A DNA stretch of 7,497 nt, from NCBI GenBank assembly GCA_964613155.1, contig CAZTHP010000110.1, positions 1-7,497 of the forward strand, written 5' to 3'. The translations under genes were made by a program, and so were the position numbers. Positions within the stretch are counted from its first letter, which is position 1. Each line of letters begins with the position of its first letter. The DNA is from TWA4 sp964613155 (GTDB taxonomy: Bacteria; Bacillota; Clostridia; Lachnospirales; Lachnospiraceae). Under the pieces are notes generated by a model. The model was not told where the DNA came from. It saw only the letters and a list, made by a program, of their open reading frames with translations, and made no database searches. Positions 1-6,046 of the stretch are shown here, in pieces.

Positions 1-1235
1 TTCGGCAATGCTTTCGGATGGATTCCATCTCTGGGCGGATCCAAAACCAACAGATCCGGTTTTTCTTCGATTGTATCCAATACTTTTAAAACATCTCCTG
101 CTAAAAAGGTACAATTATCCAAACCATTCCGTGCCGCATTTTCCTTTGCTGCTTCCACAGCTTCTTCTACGATTTCCACTCCAATTACACTTCCAGCAGC
201 TGGGGCCAGAATCTGCGCGATAGTTCCTGTTCCGCTATACAAGTCAAATACTCTGCATCCTTTCGTTTCACCAATATAATCTCTGGCAATCGAATATAAT
301 ACTTCTGCTCCTTTGGAATTGGTCTGGAAGAAAGAAAACGGTGTAATTTTAAACTGCAGTCCCAGTAAATTTTCCACGATATAATCACGTCCATATAATA
401 AATCGGTCCGATCGTTCTGCACAACATCTGCTAAACTATCATTATACGTATGCAGCACACTGGTCAATTTGCCTTTTAGAGACAATCCACGAAGCATTTC
501 GGTAAATTGATCCAGCATTTCCGCTTCGGTTTCCTGCATAACAACAGCGCCGCTTTCGACTGCACCATAAGCACTGCTGGTAACAAGATCGACCATAATT
601 TCTTCTGTCATCGCGGTTTTCCGCACAAGCAAATGACGCAAATATCCAGTATGGCGCATCCGATGATAATACGGAATCTGCCGTGTTTGAAAGAAAGCTA
701 ATACGGCTTTTAAAATCGCAGCAAAATCCTGATCTGCGATTCGACAGTCTTCTACGGTTACAATATCATGAAAACTGCCTCTTTTATGCATCCCCAGCGC
801 TAAATCACCATCTTTTACTTCATCTCCAAAAGTATATTCCATCTTATTTCGATAACCGCAGGATACGGGGCTCGGCACTACCCCATCAAATATCAATTCC
901 TGTCCATGTCGTTCAAAAACAGGTTTCATTAAATTTCGAACCTGCTCAGCTTTGATTTCAAGCTGTTTTTCATACGGAATACTTTGATACAAACAGCCGC
1001 CGCAGAGACCAAAATGTTTACAGACCTGTTCTTCACTTTCCAATGGAGAACGTTTCAGCACTTCCAAAAGTCTTCCTTCTGTTTTTCCACTTTTTGCTTT
1101 TTTGATGCTAAATTTTACCTGCTGTCCGGGGAGTGCCTGTTTAATCGACACCTTCCGATCTTCCACATAACAATATCCTTTATCGGGAAACTCAATCCCT
1201 TCGATCACTGCTTCAAAAACCTGTCCTTTTTTCAT
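1..1235 (-). CDS. rlmD: 23S rRNA (uracil-C5)-methyltransferase, RlmD/RumA (TrmA) family, 3' end cut by window edge
   Basis: This SAM-dependent enzyme methylates C5 of a uridine in 23S rRNA, by family U1939 and in some Firmicutes homologues also U747. I translated the minus frame from ATG 1235-1233 to the left edge and found 411 codons with no stop or frameshift. Residues 1-65 resemble a TRAM RNA-binding domain. Cys72, Cys78 and Cys81 (C-x5-C-x2-C, CKHFGLCGGC), with Cys164, match the 4Fe-4S ligands of E. coli RumA. FFQTN at 302-306 is the family FFQ-N motif, FDLYSGTGT at 330-338 is the SAM loop, and LDPPRDG at 398-404 is motif IV. The catalytic cysteine and general-base glutamate of the family lie further on, outside the window. 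The start is supported by GGAAAGGA at 1243-1250, seven bases upstream; ATG 1240 meets a stop after one further codon. I cannot tell RlmD from RlmCD specificity here. Confidence 0.95.
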   Translation of the reverse strand, partial: MKKGQVFEAVIEGIEFPDKGYCYVEDRKVSIKQALPGQQVKFSIKKAKSGKTEGRLLEVLKRSPLESEEQVCKHFGLCGGCLYQSIPYEKQLEIKAEQVRNLMKPVFERHGQELIFDGVVPSPVSCGYRNKMEYTFGDEVKDGDLALGMHKRGSFHDIVTVEDCRIADQDFAAILKAVLAFFQTRQIPYYHRMRHTGYLRHLLVRKTAMTEEIMVDLVTSSAYGAVESGAVVMQETEAEMLDQFTEMLRGLSLKGKLTSVLHTYNDSLADVVQNDRTDLLYGRDYIVENLLGLQFKITPFSFFQTNSKGAEVLYSIARDYIGETKGCRVFDLYSGTGTIAQILAPAAGSVIGVEIVEEAVEAAKENAARNGLDNCTFLAGDVLKVLDTIEEKPDLLVLDPPRDGIHPKALP

Positions 1236-1259
1236 TCCATTATCCTTTCCTAAATAAGT

Positions 1260-1400
1260 CTCTGTCCAAGAATCTCCTTTTAAGAATCCCCAACCAAAAA
1301 CTTTCTTCTTTTAAAGATTTTCCAATTAAAAACTTCCTGTCAAAGATTCTCTGACTAAGAATCTCCTTCTAATAAGCTAATCCCCAGCCCAAAACTTCCT
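1260..1400 (-). repeat. degenerate intergenic direct repeats upstream of rlmD
   Basis: Read on the minus strand, three related units follow each other. Unit 1 covers 1400-1349, unit 2 (short) 1338-1307 and unit 3 1306-1260. Each opens with ARRAAGTTTT followed by a G-rich stretch. Units 1 and 3 align over about 47 positions with 41 identities and one or two gaps totalling five bases. Both contain AAGGAGATTCTT and end in CAGAG. No open reading frame with a ribosome binding site is visible, so the tract looks non-coding. It lies between the terminator at 1421-1462 and the rlmD start, so it must hold or flank the rlmD promoter and could form part of the rlmD leader. Confidence 0.7.
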
Positions 1401-1420
1401 TCTAAAAATTCTTGCCTCCA

Positions 1421-1462
1421 CAAACAACAAGGGCACCTCACCATTGGTGGGGTACCCCCTTG
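1421..1462 (-). terminator. Rho-independent terminator of the small membrane protein gene
   Basis: A stable hairpin lies 41 bases past the stop codon of the gene at 1504-1782. The outer stem is CAAGGG 1428-1433 with CCCTTG 1457-1462. After a small internal loop, ACCTCACC 1435-1442 pairs with GGTGGGGT 1446-1453 with one G-T wobble, leaving a three-base loop. On the minus strand the stem is followed by TTGTTTGT (1427-1420), a modest U-rich tract. The plus side has no T tract, so minus-strand termination is the better reading. Confidence 0.75.
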
Positions 1463-1503
1463 AATATTCCGATTATATCCAGCAATTTGTAAACGACTGT
1501 ATC

Positions 1504-1782
1504 TTATTCCGCCTTTGCTTCTGCTTCTTCATCTACGAAGATATCTTCTACAGTTGATTCCGGCTCGTTTTCTAATTCATCTTCAAAATCTTCGAAAAAT
1601 TCATCATCTTCCAGATCATCTTCAAATTCATCGTCAAGTGTGAATTTCTTATACAAAAATACAGCAACAACTGCTGCGATCACTGCTAACGCAACGCCGA
1701 TCCAAAGCACTTTCTTTTTCTTCTCACTTTTTTTCACACGGTTTACGATAGATTCAATATCCTCTCTTGTGATGTTGCTCAT
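1504..1782 (-). CDS. small single-span membrane protein with a highly acidic tail (unknown function)
   Basis: The 92-residue product matches no named family I recognise. Three zones are visible: an N-terminal segment 1-24 ending in a basic cluster (RVKKSEKKKK, 15-24), a hydrophobic segment at about 25-43 long enough for one membrane span, and a tail from residue 50 in which about 25 of 43 residues are Asp or Glu. The cluster before the span predicts the N-terminus in the cytoplasm and the acidic tail outside, although Lys45-Lys46 after the span weaken that. There is no signal-peptidase or lipoprotein motif. AAAGGA at 1793-1798 lies ten bases from ATG 1782-1780. The gene has its own promoter and terminator and is probably a single-gene unit between pcrA and rlmD. 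The clean composition, RBS, promoter and terminator argue that it is real. Confidence 0.85.
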   Translation of the reverse strand: MSNITREDIESIVNRVKKSEKKKKVLWIGVALAVIAAVVAVFLYKKFTLDDEFEDDLEDDEFFEDFEDELENEPESTVEDIFVDEEAEAKAE

Positions 1783-1840
1783 ACGCTACACGTCCTTTCA
1801 TTTATCTTTGTAATTTTATACCACATCGACTGTTGTCTCT

Positions 1841-1880
1841 GTGCTTTTGTATCCTTCAGTTTTTGCAAAAGCACAAAACT
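1841..1880 (-). other. possible hairpins in the leader of the small membrane protein gene
   Basis: In the predicted 5' leader, GTGCTTTTG 1841-1849 is the exact inverted complement of CAAAAGCAC 1866-1874, giving a nine-pair stem with a 16-base loop. A competing stem can form between AGTTTTTG 1858-1865 and CAAAACT 1874-1880 with one bulge. The two share bases and so exclude each other. Neither is followed by a U tract on the minus strand, so neither is a terminator. A regulatory role is speculative, and AT-rich sequence can give such pairs by chance. Confidence 0.35.
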
Positions 1881-1891
1881 TGATTCAGTTC

Positions 1892-1900
1892 ATTATAACA
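1892..1900 (-). promoter_or_regulatory. extended -10 sigma-A promoter for the small membrane protein gene
   Basis: On the minus strand TGTTATAAT is a perfect extended -10 element, with consensus TATAAT at 1897-1892 and the TG dinucleotide at 1900-1899. The hexamer 17 bases upstream (TGGTAA) is a poor -35, which is usual where an extended -10 is present. Transcription would start near 1885, leaving a leader of about 100 bases before ATG 1782. A second weaker candidate, TGGTATAAA, is at 1814-1822. Confidence 0.65.
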
Positions 1901-1998
1901 TATTCCTTCCAGCTTTACCACAGGCAAATCCATTTTTTCAGATTGGAAAATCCAACTCCTGCACAGCCATACTGCCATTTTACAATTCGGCTATTTTA

Positions 1999-4389
1999 CT
2001 ATTCTTCTATTTTAACCAATTTTGCAAAAGAAGCAAACATCTTCTTCGTTCCAACTTGATCAAATTCTACGGTTACCTCAAAATCTCGTTTTCCATCTTG
2101 AATCTGCAAAACAGTTCCTTCGCCAAATTTAATATGGCGCACTCGATCATTTATTTCATAAGGAAGTGTTTCCATCTTCTCGACTTTAAACTGACGTCCC
2201 AGCCCACTTTTAATGGTATCCTTATTGGCATGTGCTCCTGCATGTGCAGCGAAGGTTCTCTCAGATTTGAAATTGACACCGGAGCCTTCTCCCATACTGC
2301 CCAAACGTCCACGTTCTCCCATGCTACCGCCAAAATGTGTTCCGCGTTCTGTTATGCCACCACAGAAATGTGTTCCGCGTTCTGTCATGCCACCGCCAAA
2401 TCGACTTCCACGTTCCGCTGAATTGGCTCCCAAAACATCCTCACTGCGTTTTCGGATATTCGTATCCAGCAAATTCATCGGAATTTCTGTACAAAAACGG
2501 GAAATCTTCTGATAGTGCGTTTCACCATTGACCATACGCTGTCTGGCACCAGTTAAGGTTAATTCTTTTCTGGCACGTGTGATTCCTACATAAGCCAAAC
2601 GTCGTTCTTCTTCCAGATCAGAAGGGTCTTCCGAATTGATTGACATCCAGCTGGGGAATAAACCATCTTCCATACCACAAAGGTAAACTTTATCAAATTC
2701 CAAACCTTTTGCACTATGCAATGTCATCAGAAGGACTTTATCATCATTCTCATCCATACGATCAATATCCGCTACCAACGCAACTTCTTCCAAAAAGGCA
2801 GATAAAGAAGGTTCTGCTTCCTTTTTTTCGTAATCTACGGCTTTGTTTATAAATTCCTGTATATTTTCTAGTCGCGTCTGTGCTTCGATCGTGTCATCAT
2901 TTTCCAGATCCTCGCGATATCCGGTTTTATCCAGAATGTTCTCGATCAACTCTGAAATACTGTAATTTTCTGCCATAGTACGGAAAACAGAAATTTGTTC
3001 CACAAACTTTAATAACTTGCTGACTGCCCGCCCTTTTGCCAAAGTCGGAATATATTCCGCATTACGCAGTGCTTCAAAAAAGCTGATTCCCTGTTCATCT
3101 GCAAATGCCTGAACACGGCCGATTGTGGTTGCGCCAATCCCACGCTTTGGTACATTGATAATACGAGCTGCTGCCAGATCGTCATTGCCATTGTCGATTG
3201 TCTTCAAATATGCTAATAAATCCTTAATTTCCTTGCGCTGATAGAAATTCACACCACCTACCAGCTGATAAGGGATTCCTTTGTAAACCATCCGTTCTTC
3301 CAAAACACGTGACTGCGCATTGGTCCGGTATAAAATCGCACAATCCTTATAATCATATCCTCGATTATGTGCCTGAATCAACTCCTCTGTCACCTGATCG
3401 GCTTCCTGAATCGCATTGTCATAAAGTTTCAGCTTCACCTTTCGGCCTTCTTCATTCTCTGTCCACAATGATTTCTCTTTCCGGCCGGAATTATTCCGAA
3501 TTACTTCATTTGCTGCATTCAAAATATTCTGCGTCGAACGATAATTTTGCTCCAAACGAATGATCTTAGCATCTGGGAAATACTGTTCAAATCCAAGGAT
3601 ATTCTGAATATTTGCTCCTCTAAATTTGTAAATAGACTGGTCATCATCCCCCACGACACAAAGATTGCGATATTTTTTCGCCAGCAAATGAACCAGCTCA
3701 AACTGCGCTGTATTGGTATCCTGATATTCATCCACCATAATATATTGAAAACGATTCTGATAATATTCCAATACTTCCGGATAATTGCGAAATAGTTCTA
3801 CCGTTTTTACGATCAGATCATCAAAATCCAACGCATTATTTTTCTTTAACTGCTCCTGATACTCCGTATAAATATCTCCGATCCGCATCTGGCGAAAATC
3901 TCCTGCTGCTTCTTTGCAAAACTGCTCCGGTGAGATCAGCTGATCTTTTGCCGAGGAAATATATTTCATAACCACGCGATCTTTATACATCTTCGTATCA
4001 ATATCCAGCTTCTTCATCACCAGATGAAGCAACGTCTTCTGGTCATCTGTATCGTAAATTGAAAAATTATTGCTATATCCTAAATATTCAATATGTCTTC
4101 TTAAAATGCGCACACAAGTAGAATGGAAGGTCGAAACCCATATACTTTCTGCGCCAAATTCTACCAGCTGATCGACACGTTCCCGCATTTCTCCTGCTGC
4201 TTTATTCGTAAAAGTAATCGCAAGAATATTCCAGGGATTCACATCTGCTTCATCGATCAGATAAGCAATTCTATGGGTCAGAGTTCTCGTTTTTCCAGAG
4301 CCCGCTCCTGCAAGAATCAGCAGAGGACCTTCCGTTTGATAAACAGCTTCCTGCTGCTGTGGATTCAAACGCTCATAAATACTGCTCAT
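1999..4389 (-). CDS. pcrA: ATP-dependent 3'-5' DNA helicase PcrA (UvrD/Rep family, SF1A)
   Basis: PcrA unwinds DNA 3' to 5' in repair and rolling-circle plasmid replication, and acts at replication-transcription conflicts. The 796-residue product has the SF1A motifs in order: Q motif LNPQQQEAV 8-16, Walker A GAGSGKT 28-34 (Lys33), motif Ia TFTNKAA 59-65, VSTFHS 85-90, Walker B VDEYQD 219-224, motif III GDDDQSIYKFRGA 247-259, motif IV QNYRST 281-286, motif V near 553-563 (LMTLHSAKGL) and motif VI near 595-609 (RRLAYVGITRAR). A helicase core to about residue 645 is followed by a Gly/Arg-rich linker with repeats and a Tudor-like C-terminal domain at about 744-796, which in PcrA/UvrD contacts RNA polymerase. 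It is longer than the usual 720-750 residues because of the linker. AGAGGA at 4399-4404 supports ATG 4389-4387. No clear terminator follows the TAG stop. Confidence 0.97.
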   Translation of the reverse strand: MSSIYERLNPQQQEAVYQTEGPLLILAGAGSGKTRTLTHRIAYLIDEADVNPWNILAITFTNKAAGEMRERVDQLVEFGAESIWVSTFHSTCVRILRRHIEYLGYSNNFSIYDTDDQKTLLHLVMKKLDIDTKMYKDRVVMKYISSAKDQLISPEQFCKEAAGDFRQMRIGDIYTEYQEQLKKNNALDFDDLIVKTVELFRNYPEVLEYYQNRFQYIMVDEYQDTNTAQFELVHLLAKKYRNLCVVGDDDQSIYKFRGANIQNILGFEQYFPDAKIIRLEQNYRSTQNILNAANEVIRNNSGRKEKSLWTENEEGRKVKLKLYDNAIQEADQVTEELIQAHNRGYDYKDCAILYRTNAQSRVLEERMVYKGIPYQLVGGVNFYQRKEIKDLLAYLKTIDNGNDDLAAARIINVPKRGIGATTIGRVQAFADEQGISFFEALRNAEYIPTLAKGRAVSKLLKFVEQISVFRTMAENYSISELIENILDKTGYREDLENDDTIEAQTRLENIQEFINKAVDYEKKEAEPSLSAFLEEVALVADIDRMDENDDKVLLMTLHSAKGLEFDKVYLCGMEDGLFPSWMSINSEDPSDLEEERRLAYVGITRARKELTLTGARQRMVNGETHYQKISRFCTEIPMNLLDTNIRKRSEDVLGANSAERGSRFGGGMTERGTHFCGGITERGTHFGGSMGERGRLGSMGEGSGVNFKSERTFAAHAGAHANKDTIKSGLGRQFKVEKMETLPYEINDRVRHIKFGEGTVLQIQDGKRDFEVTVEFDQVGTKKMFASFAKLVKIEE
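2278..2418 (-). repeat. 33-bp coding minisatellite in the pcrA linker
   Basis: Three 33-bp units (2418-2320) encode the 11-residue units AERGSRFGGGM, TERGTHFCGGI and TERGTHFGGSM at residues 658-690. A nine-residue degenerate unit (GERGRLGSM) and a fragment (GEGSG) follow up to residue 704. The tract is rich in Gly, Arg, Ser and Thr and is probably disordered, separating the helicase core from the Tudor-like domain. The near-identity of the second and third units at DNA level suggests recent duplication. Confidence 0.8.
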
Positions 4390-4440
4390 AAATTCATTTC
4401 CTCTCTTTCTACCTTTGACTCCGTTTTTTCCGTATCCATG

Positions 4441-4469
4441 AGTATATCACAGTTGCTATTTTCCGTCCA
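4441..4469 (-). promoter_or_regulatory. predicted pcrA promoter
   Basis: On the minus strand, TGGACG (4469-4464) and TATACT (4446-4441) are separated by exactly 17 bases. The -35 matches four of six consensus bases and the -10 five of six. A TG one base before the -10 makes it an extended -10. The predicted start near 4434 gives a leader of about 45 bases before pcrA. Confidence 0.6.
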
Positions 4470-4511
4470 GAGGTTGAAAAGATTCCGAAAATCTCGCTGC
4501 CGGAAAAAGAC

Positions 4512-4540
4512 TTGTTTTTCTTGCACTTTTCGAGTATACT
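4512..4540 (+). promoter_or_regulatory. predicted promoter of the DUF1836 gene
   Basis: TTGTTT 4512-4517 and TATACT 4535-4540 are separated by 17 bases on the plus strand. The -10 hexamer is the same as that of the divergent pcrA promoter. Transcription would start near 4547, about 40 bases before the start codon. The two promoters lie back to back, with their -35 elements about 43 bases apart, so one bound regulator could affect both. Confidence 0.6.
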
Positions 4541-4575
4541 TTAACGAAGAAAAGAATTATCCATGAAGAAGAAAT

Positions 4576-4590
4576 GGAGGAATTGTATTG
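4576..4590 (+). promoter_or_regulatory. ribosome binding site that fixes a TTG start
   Basis: GGAGG at 4576-4580 is followed after seven bases by TTG 4588-4590. No ATG or GTG lies in frame between the in-frame TGA at 4564-4566 and this TTG, and nearby ATGs are in other frames. The Shine-Dalgarno spacing is ideal, so TTG is the likely start. Confidence 0.8.
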
Positions 4591-5319
4591 TCTAATACCG
4601 ATAAAACAAATATCAAAAGCATCGGCCGGCTATTTCGCCGCATTGCTTCTCTCGACTATATAGAACCCGATGAAATCCCTTCGATCGAACTTTATATGGA
4701 CCAGGTCACAACCTTTATGGACGAACATCTCAAAACCTGCAAGCGATTTGACAGTGACAAGATCCTGACCAAAACGATGATCAACAATTATGCCAAAAAT
4801 GATCTCCTTCCACCGCCGGTCAAGAAGAAGTATTCCAAAGATCACATGCTGCTTCTGATTTTCATTTACTATTTGAAAAATATCATGAGTATCAGCGATA
4901 TCCAAAAGCTTTTAAATCCAATTTCAGATGCTTATTTCCAGGATAACGGCGAAATTCCGCTTACGGAAATCTATACTGAGATCATGCATCATTTAAAAGA
5001 AGAACAAACCGGTCTCTTTCAATATGTCAAAAATGAATTTCGTGCGTCGGAGAAACTATTTTCCGAAACTTCCGCAGACCTTTCCGAAGAAGAACGCGAA
5101 AAACTTCGCCATTTCACCTTTATCTGTGTACTGGCCTTTGACATTTATCTGAAAAAATTAATGATCGAAACCCTTTTGGACGACATGGAAGAAAATGATA
5201 GAGAGCAGGAAACAGACTCTGCTAAAACAGCTGGAAAAGCGTCTGCTAAATCTACTGATAAATCGTCTGCTAAATCTTCCAAGAAAACTTCTGCTAAGAC
5301 TTCCTCGAAAGCTGATTAA
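4588..5319 (+). CDS. DUF1836 domain protein, putative MerR-like DNA-binding regulator
   Basis: The 243-residue product fits the DUF1836 family, which is common in Firmicutes and mostly uncharacterised. Residues 58-109 look like the family's MerR-like winged-helix region: LTKTMINNYAKNDLLPPP (60-77), then KKKYSKDHMLLLIFIYYLKN (79-98) and SISDIQKLL (101-109). The middle is helical and acidic. The last 33 residues (211-243) are a low-complexity Ala/Ser/Lys/Thr tail with four SAK triplets, basic and probably disordered, which might add non-specific nucleic-acid affinity. Initiation is at TTG. It is transcribed divergently from pcrA and convergently with the yerC-like gene. A transcription-factor role is inferred from the fold resemblance only; the target is unknown, with its own promoter or pcrA possible given the shared upstream region. 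Confidence 0.88.
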   Translation: MSNTDKTNIKSIGRLFRRIASLDYIEPDEIPSIELYMDQVTTFMDEHLKTCKRFDSDKILTKTMINNYAKNDLLPPPVKKKYSKDHMLLLIFIYYLKNIMSISDIQKLLNPISDAYFQDNGEIPLTEIYTEIMHHLKEEQTGLFQYVKNEFRASEKLFSETSADLSEEEREKLRHFTFICVLAFDIYLKKLMIETLLDDMEENDREQETDSAKTAGKASAKSTDKSSAKSSKKTSAKTSSKAD

Positions 5320-5341
5320 AAACTTCAACCAGAGATTTTTG

Positions 5342-5470
5342 AAAATCTCCTGAGCAAAAAACTCCTACCGGGACTTTCCAGAAATCTCCTGAGCAAAAAA
5401 CTCCTACTGGGACTTTCCAGAAATCTCCTGAGCAAAAAACTCCTACCGGGACTTTCCAGAAATCTTTTGA
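5342..5470. repeat. three tandem 39-bp repeats plus partial units
   Basis: Copies lie at 5342-5380, 5381-5419 and 5420-5458, with no spacer between them. They differ at two positions only: the first base of copy 1, and one C/T change in copy 2. A truncated fourth copy follows at 5459-5470, and a diverged half unit precedes at about 5318-5340. On the minus strand each unit contains AGGAGTTTTTTGCTC followed by AGGAGATTTCTGGAAAG. The array begins directly after the DUF1836 stop and lies upstream of a terminator hairpin. Absence of spacers excludes a CRISPR array. Confidence 0.9.
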
Positions 5471-5509
5471 TTAAATTTAACTTTAACTAGAATATTCCTA
5501 GGATTCTCT

Positions 5510-5571
5510 AAAAAATATGCCCTTTTGAAATCAGCTGATTCTTTCGAATCTTTGATTTCAAAAGGGCATAT
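5510..5571 (-). terminator. Rho-independent terminator of the yerC-like gene, possibly bidirectional
   Basis: A perfect 19-bp inverted repeat (5515-5533 with 5553-5571) encloses a 19-base loop that can itself pair (GATTC 5537-5541 with GAATC 5546-5550). On the minus strand the stem runs into TTTTTT (5515-5510), a canonical U tract 12 bases past the yerC stop codon. The plus side has no T run, so any action on the convergent DUF1836 transcript would be less efficient. Confidence 0.9.
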
Positions 5572-5582
5572 GCTGTTAGGTT

Positions 5583-5885
5583 CTATTCTTCTTCGGAATC
5601 CTTCTCCATACGATCTAAGACCAAATTATAGCCATCACTTCCATAATTCAAGCAGCGATTGACTCTGCTGATCGTTGCTGTTGATGCGCCTGTTTTTTCT
5701 GCAATCTCCAAATAAGTCCGCTTTTCCCGCAGCATCTGTGCAACTTCAAAACGCTGTGCAAGTGATAACAGTTCTTTTATCGTACAAGCATCTTCGAAAA
5801 ATGTATAACATTCTTCTACACTTTTTAATGTAAGAATTGCCTGAAACAGGGAATCTACTGCTTCATTCTTTATTTTCTGATTCAT
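5583..5885 (-). CDS. yerC: YerC/YecD-family TrpR-related helix-turn-helix protein
   Basis: This 100-residue protein has the length and layout of the YerC/YecD group, which is related to the Trp repressor. Helical segments at about 8-55 include the characteristic TIKELLSLAQRFEVAQML (35-52). A helix-turn-helix follows at about 57-79 (TYLEIAEKTGASTATISRVN), then a short acidic tail. It is expected to be a cytoplasmic DNA-binding protein, but I know of no firmly assigned target or ligand, and the resemblance to TrpR does not show tryptophan binding. AGGAGG at 5893-5898 sits seven bases from ATG 5885-5883, which settles the start. It has its own promoter and terminator. In Bacillus subtilis yerC lies a few genes from pcrB-pcrA-ligA, so its presence near pcrA here may reflect a retained neighbourhood. 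Confidence 0.93.
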   Translation of the reverse strand: MNQKIKNEAVDSLFQAILTLKSVEECYTFFEDACTIKELLSLAQRFEVAQMLREKRTYLEIAEKTGASTATISRVNRCLNYGSDGYNLVLDRMEKDSEEE

Positions 5886-6004
5886 AAAAATTCCTCCTGA
5901 ACTAGTTTTTTTGAAACCATTTTTCTTCGTCCTTGATTCTTGAGTTTATCATCCAAAATTTAATCAACCATTCTGTTATTTTCGCCCAACACGAATCCAG
6001 TAGT

Positions 6005-6033
6005 ATTTTAACATTTTAATACGGTAAAGTCCA
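6005..6033 (-). promoter_or_regulatory. predicted promoter of the yerC-like gene
   Basis: On the minus strand TGGACT (6033-6028) and TAAAAT (6010-6005) are 17 bases apart, and a TG one base upstream of the -10 makes an extended -10 element. The start would be near 5998, leaving a leader of about 113 bases before ATG 5885. It lies just downstream of the leuS terminator. I see no riboswitch-like fold in the leader. Confidence 0.6.
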
Positions 6034-6046
6034 GCATTCCTTTGTG

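Noticed and set aside
1315..1343. Possible rlmD promoter with a perfect TTGACA (-35) on the minus strand at 1343-1338
   Set aside because: At 17 bases the -10 would be AAATCT and at 18 bases AATCTT, both poor matches with no extended -10. The TTGACA lies at the boundary of the degenerate repeats and may be chance. rlmD needs a promoter near here, but I cannot place it.
1943..1955. Short hairpin TTGGA/TCCAA downstream of pcrA as its terminator
   Set aside because: Five pairs with no U tract on the minus strand; pcrA may read through into the next gene or end by another route.
2056..2421. Long open frame on the plus strand opposite pcrA with repeated Cys/His/Ala words
   Set aside because: It is the antisense shadow of the pcrA linker repeats, with no ribosome binding site; pcrA is certain in this stretch.
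4386..4397. Three-codon upstream frame ATG-AAT-TTA-TGA overlapping the pcrA start on the minus strand
   Set aside because: Its ATG lies almost directly on the AGAGGA ribosome binding site, too close for efficient initiation; probably chance.
5342..5470. CRISPR array
   Set aside because: The repeat units abut each other with no unique spacers, and no cas genes are present.
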